Shown piece after piece: positions 21,995 to 24,252 of a stretch of DNA of 24,252 nucleotides. This stretch comes from Bacteroidota bacterium. Lineage in GTDB: Bacteria; Bacteroidota; Bacteroidia; Flavobacteriales; Weeksellaceae. A model generated the notes under the pieces. That model was not told the origin of the DNA. It worked only from the letters and a program-made list of their open reading frames with translations, and did not search any database. How positions within the stretch are numbered: the stretch's first letter is position 1; each line of letters starts with the position of its first letter. Made by a program: the position numbers and the translations under genes. Where the stretch lies: positions 1-24,252 of the forward strand of contig JAEXJU010000107.1 of NCBI GenBank assembly GCA_023448955.1. Reading direction: 5' to 3'.

Positions 21995-22057
21995 AACTAT
22001 TGCAAAAAGTGTAACAGTTCAGTTTTTATATTTCAGTTGTTGCAAAATATGCAACAA
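21995..22057. promoter_or_regulatory. Two TTGCA-type palindromes upstream of hemE
   Basis: TTGTTGCA (22037-22044) and TGCAACAA (22050-22057) are perfect 8-base arms around AAATA. Just before it, AACTATTGCA (21995-22004) and TGTAACAGTT (22010-22019) pair with one mismatch and one wobble. Similar half-sites repeated in tandem look like binding sites for a dimeric regulator; a repeat relic is the alternative. They are 220-280 bases upstream of hemE. Confidence 0.4.
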
Positions 22058-22081
22058 GTAATAATATCTCAATATCAATAG

Positions 22082-22194
22082 AAATGGGCTTTAGCCCATT
22101 TTAAAAATATATTTTTTATTAGACTTTAGTCAAAATTTAGGTTTCGGCTAAAGCCTATTTTGCTTTTAATAATAAACATCGGGCTGAAGCCCGA
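22082..22194. repeat. Cluster of four GGCTTTAGCC-type palindromes
   Basis: Four short palindromes occur in 113 bases: AAATGGGCTTTAGCCCATTT (22082-22101), GACTTTAGTC (22122-22131), GGCTAAAGCC (22146-22155) and TCGGGCTGAAGCCCGA (22179-22194). They share a CTxxAG core and vary in length, spaced by AT-rich DNA. Such GGGCTxxAGCCC words are, as I recall, common in intergenic DNA of flavobacteria. This cluster lies between the hemD stop and hemE. Confidence 0.75.
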
Positions 22195-22215
22195 CGCAAT
22201 TGATATTACAATTCG

Positions 22216-22926
22216 TTAAAGCTTTTTATCTGAAATAAAATTAATCTTAATCAAATTTAAAATATCAGCTAAAGTATTTTTCGAGCTTGTAATTACTTTA
22301 TTATCCGTTAGTTTCTTAATTTCGGAAGTCGTTGTTTTTCCAATCGAAAAAATCTTAACATCACCAAATTGATTAAACTTTGCAAAACTACGAACTCCGC
22401 TCGGACTGAAGAAAACAATCGCCTGATATTTCTCATCGATTTTCGGATAAAGTAATTCCGTTCTATAGACAGGAATTTTTCTGTACGAGATATTTTGCAA
22501 AGGAAGCTTTTCATCTAAGATGTCTAAAGCAATATCGCCGCAAAAATGGAGGAATTTTTCATTCACAGAATTTTCTGTTATGAACTGAGACAGTTCCTGG
22601 GCATTCTTACAAAGTTTAAAAGTTCCGAAATTGTGCTTTCTCAATTCCTTTTTGGTCTGCGAACCTACAACGTAGATTTTGTTATACGTTTTTGGCTCGG
22701 CAAAGTTTTCATTTGGAGAAAATCCATTTTCGAAAAACGCTTTTACGCCATTCACACTGGTGAAAATCAATGAGTTGTTTTTTAAACCGAAAGTTTTAGT
22801 TTTTAAAATTTCAGTCTTGATGACTTCAACAAAATCAACCGACACTTCGACTCCGCTCAGTGCAAGTGTTCCCAATTTCTCAGAAACTTTTTCTTTATCC
22901 AGTGATTTTGTAAAAAGGATTTTCAT
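22216..22926 (-). CDS. hemD: Uroporphyrinogen-III synthase
   Basis: Closes and inverts ring D of hydroxymethylbilane to give uroporphyrinogen III. HemD proteins vary widely, but this one shows the key patterns: MKILFTKSL at the start, NNSLIFTSVNGVKAFFENG (about 50-68), KIYVVGSQTKKEL (about 83-95), FFSPSGVRSF (about 178-187) and FSIGKTTTSEIKK (about 196-208). The 236 residues are usual. Order with hemC upstream supports the call. Residues 20-30 (TLALSGVEVSV) are encoded by a string like a dispersed repeat of this phylum (22843-22862), which seems to have been taken into the frame. Its start is 123 bases after the hemC stop, a gap filled by element B. Confidence 0.9.
   Translation of the reverse strand: MKILFTKSLDKEKVSEKLGTLALSGVEVSVDFVEVIKTEILKTKTFGLKNNSLIFTSVNGVKAFFENGFSPNENFAEPKTYNKIYVVGSQTKKELRKHNFGTFKLCKNAQELSQFITENSVNEKFLHFCGDIALDILDEKLPLQNISYRKIPVYRTELLYPKIDEKYQAIVFFSPSGVRSFAKFNQFGDVKIFSIGKTTTSEIKKLTDNKVITSSKNTLADILNLIKINFISDKKL
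22843..22862 (-). repeat. Repeat-like string inside the hemD coding sequence
   Basis: The bases CACTTCGACTCCGCTCAGTG (reverse reading CACTGAGCGGAGTCGAAGTG) match a string I recall as frequent in intergenic DNA of flavobacteria. Here it is read in frame as part of hemD, near residues 21-29. ACACTT and AAGTGT around it (22842-22847, 22864-22869) also form an inverted pair. Confidence 0.5.
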
Positions 22927-22933
22927 TTGATTT

Positions 22934-23041
22934 TATCGCAAAGCCGCGAAGTATTGTAAATTTAATATTATAAAAAAGTCGCAAAGATCAAACTTGGCGA
23001 CTTTTAACATTGTAAAGGTAAAAATATTGCGCCTTGCGATA
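22934..23041. repeat. Nested inverted repeat element B, copy 2
   Basis: Outer arms TATCGCAA (22934-22941) and TTGCGATA (23034-23041) enclose an inner hairpin AAAAGTCGC (22974-22982) with GCGACTTTT (22997-23005). The words CGCAAAG, GTCGCAAAG and GCGACTTTT match the copy at 14309-14424, with degenerate outer arms. It fills the gap between hemC and hemD. Confidence 0.65.
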
Positions 23042-23049
23042 TTTAATTC

Positions 23050-23958
23050 TTATAAGTTTTTTCTAATTTCGTCCATCAATTCCTTACCTCCATTTTCCAA
23101 AACCTTCAAAGCGATTTTTTCGCCGAAGTTTTCAGAATCGTTCCAGTCAAAGATTTCATCTGTTTCGATGCAGTTTTTTCCGTCAAGAGAACATAGCCTA
23201 CCGATGAATCTGATTTGTCCGTCAATCATTTCAGCTTTTGCACCAATCGGCGCTGTACAGCCGCCTTCCAGCGTTTTCAGAAATTCTCTCTCAATCGTTA
23301 CGCAGATTTCGGTTTCTTTATGAGAAATTGTTTTTAAGTTTTGATTCAGCTCCTGATTATCAGATAAGCTTGCGATGGCAACAACACCTTGTGAAGGCGC
23401 TTGTAGCAGGAATGGAAGCTGTTCATAATGGATATCCAGATTCATTCTTTTGATTCCTGCCAAGGAAAAAATGGTGGCGTTGGCAATACCGTCATTCAGT
23501 TTTTTTAGCCTGGTCTGAACATTTCCTCTGATATCTGTAAATTCGGTTTTAGGAAATTCCTTCAGCCAAAAAGCACGTCTTCTTAAACTGCTTGTTGCGA
23601 TTTTCAGAACTTCGAGATCCAAAGGTTCCGAATCGTCATTTCTCACCAGAACATCTTCAGGAAAATCTCTTTCCAAAACAGCAGAAATCCGAATATTTTG
23701 AGGCAATTGTGTAGGAACATCTTTCAGGGAATGTACGGCAATGTCAATTTCTTTATTTAGCAAAGCAATGTCCAGATCTTTGGTAAAAACTCCCGTTATG
23801 CCTAACGCATAAAGCGGCTGATCCAGGTTTTTGTCGCCGGAACTTATAATAGGAACAATTTCGGTTTCAAAACCCAGAGTTTTTAGCTTCGATTCTACTT
23901 CGTGAGCCTGCCATAGAGCAAGCGGGCTATTTCTCGTTCCTATTTTCAGTTTGTTCAT
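23050..23958 (-). CDS. hemC: Porphobilinogen deaminase (hydroxymethylbilane synthase)
   Basis: Joins four porphobilinogen units into hydroxymethylbilane, in the cytoplasm. The 302 residues fit the family. IGTRNSPLALWQAHEVES (6-23), DIAVHSLKDVPTQLP (72-86) with the catalytic Asp80, SSLRRRAFWL (123-132) with the substrate-binding Arg, and EGGCTAPIGAKAE (231-243) with Cys234, which holds the dipyrromethane cofactor, are all clear. The start ATG at 23958 lies inside the last codons of hemA (32-base overlap), so the two are translationally linked. Its stop is separated from hemD by element B. Confidence 0.97.
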   Translation of the reverse strand: MNKLKIGTRNSPLALWQAHEVESKLKTLGFETEIVPIISSGDKNLDQPLYALGITGVFTKDLDIALLNKEIDIAVHSLKDVPTQLPQNIRISAVLERDFPEDVLVRNDDSEPLDLEVLKIATSSLRRRAFWLKEFPKTEFTDIRGNVQTRLKKLNDGIANATIFSLAGIKRMNLDIHYEQLPFLLQAPSQGVVAIASLSDNQELNQNLKTISHKETEICVTIEREFLKTLEGGCTAPIGAKAEMIDGQIRFIGRLCSLDGKNCIETDEIFDWNDSENFGEKIALKVLENGGKELMDEIRKNL

Positions 23959-24252
23959 GGATTTCTTGTTTATGGATGTCCAGGATTTCCTCCATTAGTT
24001 TGGTGACTTCAGTCGCCCGTAACGGATTTTCCAGGATGTATTTTGCAAATCGGTTGGTTAGTTTCTGCACTAATTTATTAGATAATTCCATATCTTCAAT
24101 CTTGGCATAATTGAATTTTTTATGGATGTTATGCATTTCGTGCTCTTCGATTTTTTTGAGCGAATTTTTGAAATGATTGATATTAGGGGCAAGCTTTCTT
24201 TTCTTTTCCCAATCTACAAATTCCTTCGCCATTTCTTTGATGATGCCTTCAG
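23927..24252 (-). CDS. hemA: Glutamyl-tRNA reductase, C-terminal part (gene runs off the window)
   Basis: First step of the C5 haem pathway: glutamyl-tRNA to glutamate-1-semialdehyde, using NADPH. Only the last 108 or so codons are here, and the frame is open at the right edge (EGIIKEMAKEFVDWEKKRKL precedes an internal Met at 24232 that is not the real start). The helical C-terminal dimerisation domain is seen: WEKKRKLAPNINHFK, ELSNKLVQKLTNRFAKYILE and NPLRATEVTKLMEEILDI. NRFxKxIxxxPLRxxE is close to the family's usual ending. The catalytic Cys and NADPH site lie outside. Its end overlaps the start of hemC by 32 bases. Confidence 0.9.
   Translation of the reverse strand, partial: EGIIKEMAKEFVDWEKKRKLAPNINHFKNSLKKIEEHEMHNIHKKFNYAKIEDMELSNKLVQKLTNRFAKYILENPLRATEVTKLMEEILDIHKQEIHEQTENRNEK

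Noticed and set aside
1..24252. CRISPR array, prophage, insertion sequence or defence system
   Set aside because: No regular spacer-repeat pattern, transposase, integrase, phage or defence protein motif was found on either strand.

Overview
The window is ordinary-looking chromosome from a member of the Bacteroidota, most likely a flavobacterium of the Chryseobacterium/Epilithonimonas group. The evidence is the AT-rich sequence with frequent TAnnTTTG promoter -7 boxes just upstream of start codons, the weak ribosome binding sites, the family content (TonB proteins opening with an LDDIVFEDRHKAYGAYE-type start, S46 dipeptidyl peptidase, DUF885 lipoprotein, group III truncated haemoglobin, KirBac channel) and several dispersed repeats of the kind seen in flavobacterial intergenic DNA. 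The genus is inferred from resemblance, not shown.

Layout. Bases 1-306 hold the start of a secreted glycosidase-like gene on the minus strand. Then come 700 bases without an intact gene, holding a decayed GIY-YIG nuclease remnant, followed by two identical tRNA-Val(TAC) genes and folC. Bases 2690-5525 hold two paralogous TonB-like proteins around one ExbB/TolQ-type channel, plus an acidic unknown protein. Bases 5740-8678 hold a DUF885 lipoprotein, a cysteine-free endonuclease III and a Bcp peroxiredoxin divergent from it. An odd GC-richer non-coding block (8690-8930) follows. Bases 8948-11009 (minus) hold a GyrI-like protein, a GNAT acetyltransferase and a ChaA-like Ca2+/H+ antiporter, then a DPP7-type peptidase with its terminator. 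Bases 13340-15723 (plus) hold a META-domain lipoprotein, an OsmC peroxidase and HflX. Bases 15788-18116 form a tightly overlapping run: Na+/H+ antiporter, AlkD-like glycosylase, DUF6122 membrane protein. Bases 18271-20720 hold a truncated haemoglobin, a KirBac potassium channel, a 55-residue membrane protein directly behind it, a YkgJ-type Cys-cluster protein and a small secreted protein. From 20750 to the end, on the minus strand, is a haem (C5 pathway) cluster in transcription order hemA (partial), hemC, hemD, hemE.

Themes. Many genes are housekeeping or concern ion and proton balance, peroxide defence (Bcp, OsmC) and uptake (TonB/ExbB). No phage, transposase, CRISPR array or defence island is visible. 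I found no convincing new multi-gene system. The structure left unexplained by genes is mostly repeat DNA: three copies of a long-hairpin element (A), two copies of a nested inverted repeat built on CGCAAAGTCGCAAA (B), a cluster of GGGCTTTAGCCC-type palindromes, a repeat-like string read in frame inside hemD, and the non-coding block at 8690-8930. Three of these repeats sit in or beside hemC-hemD-hemE.
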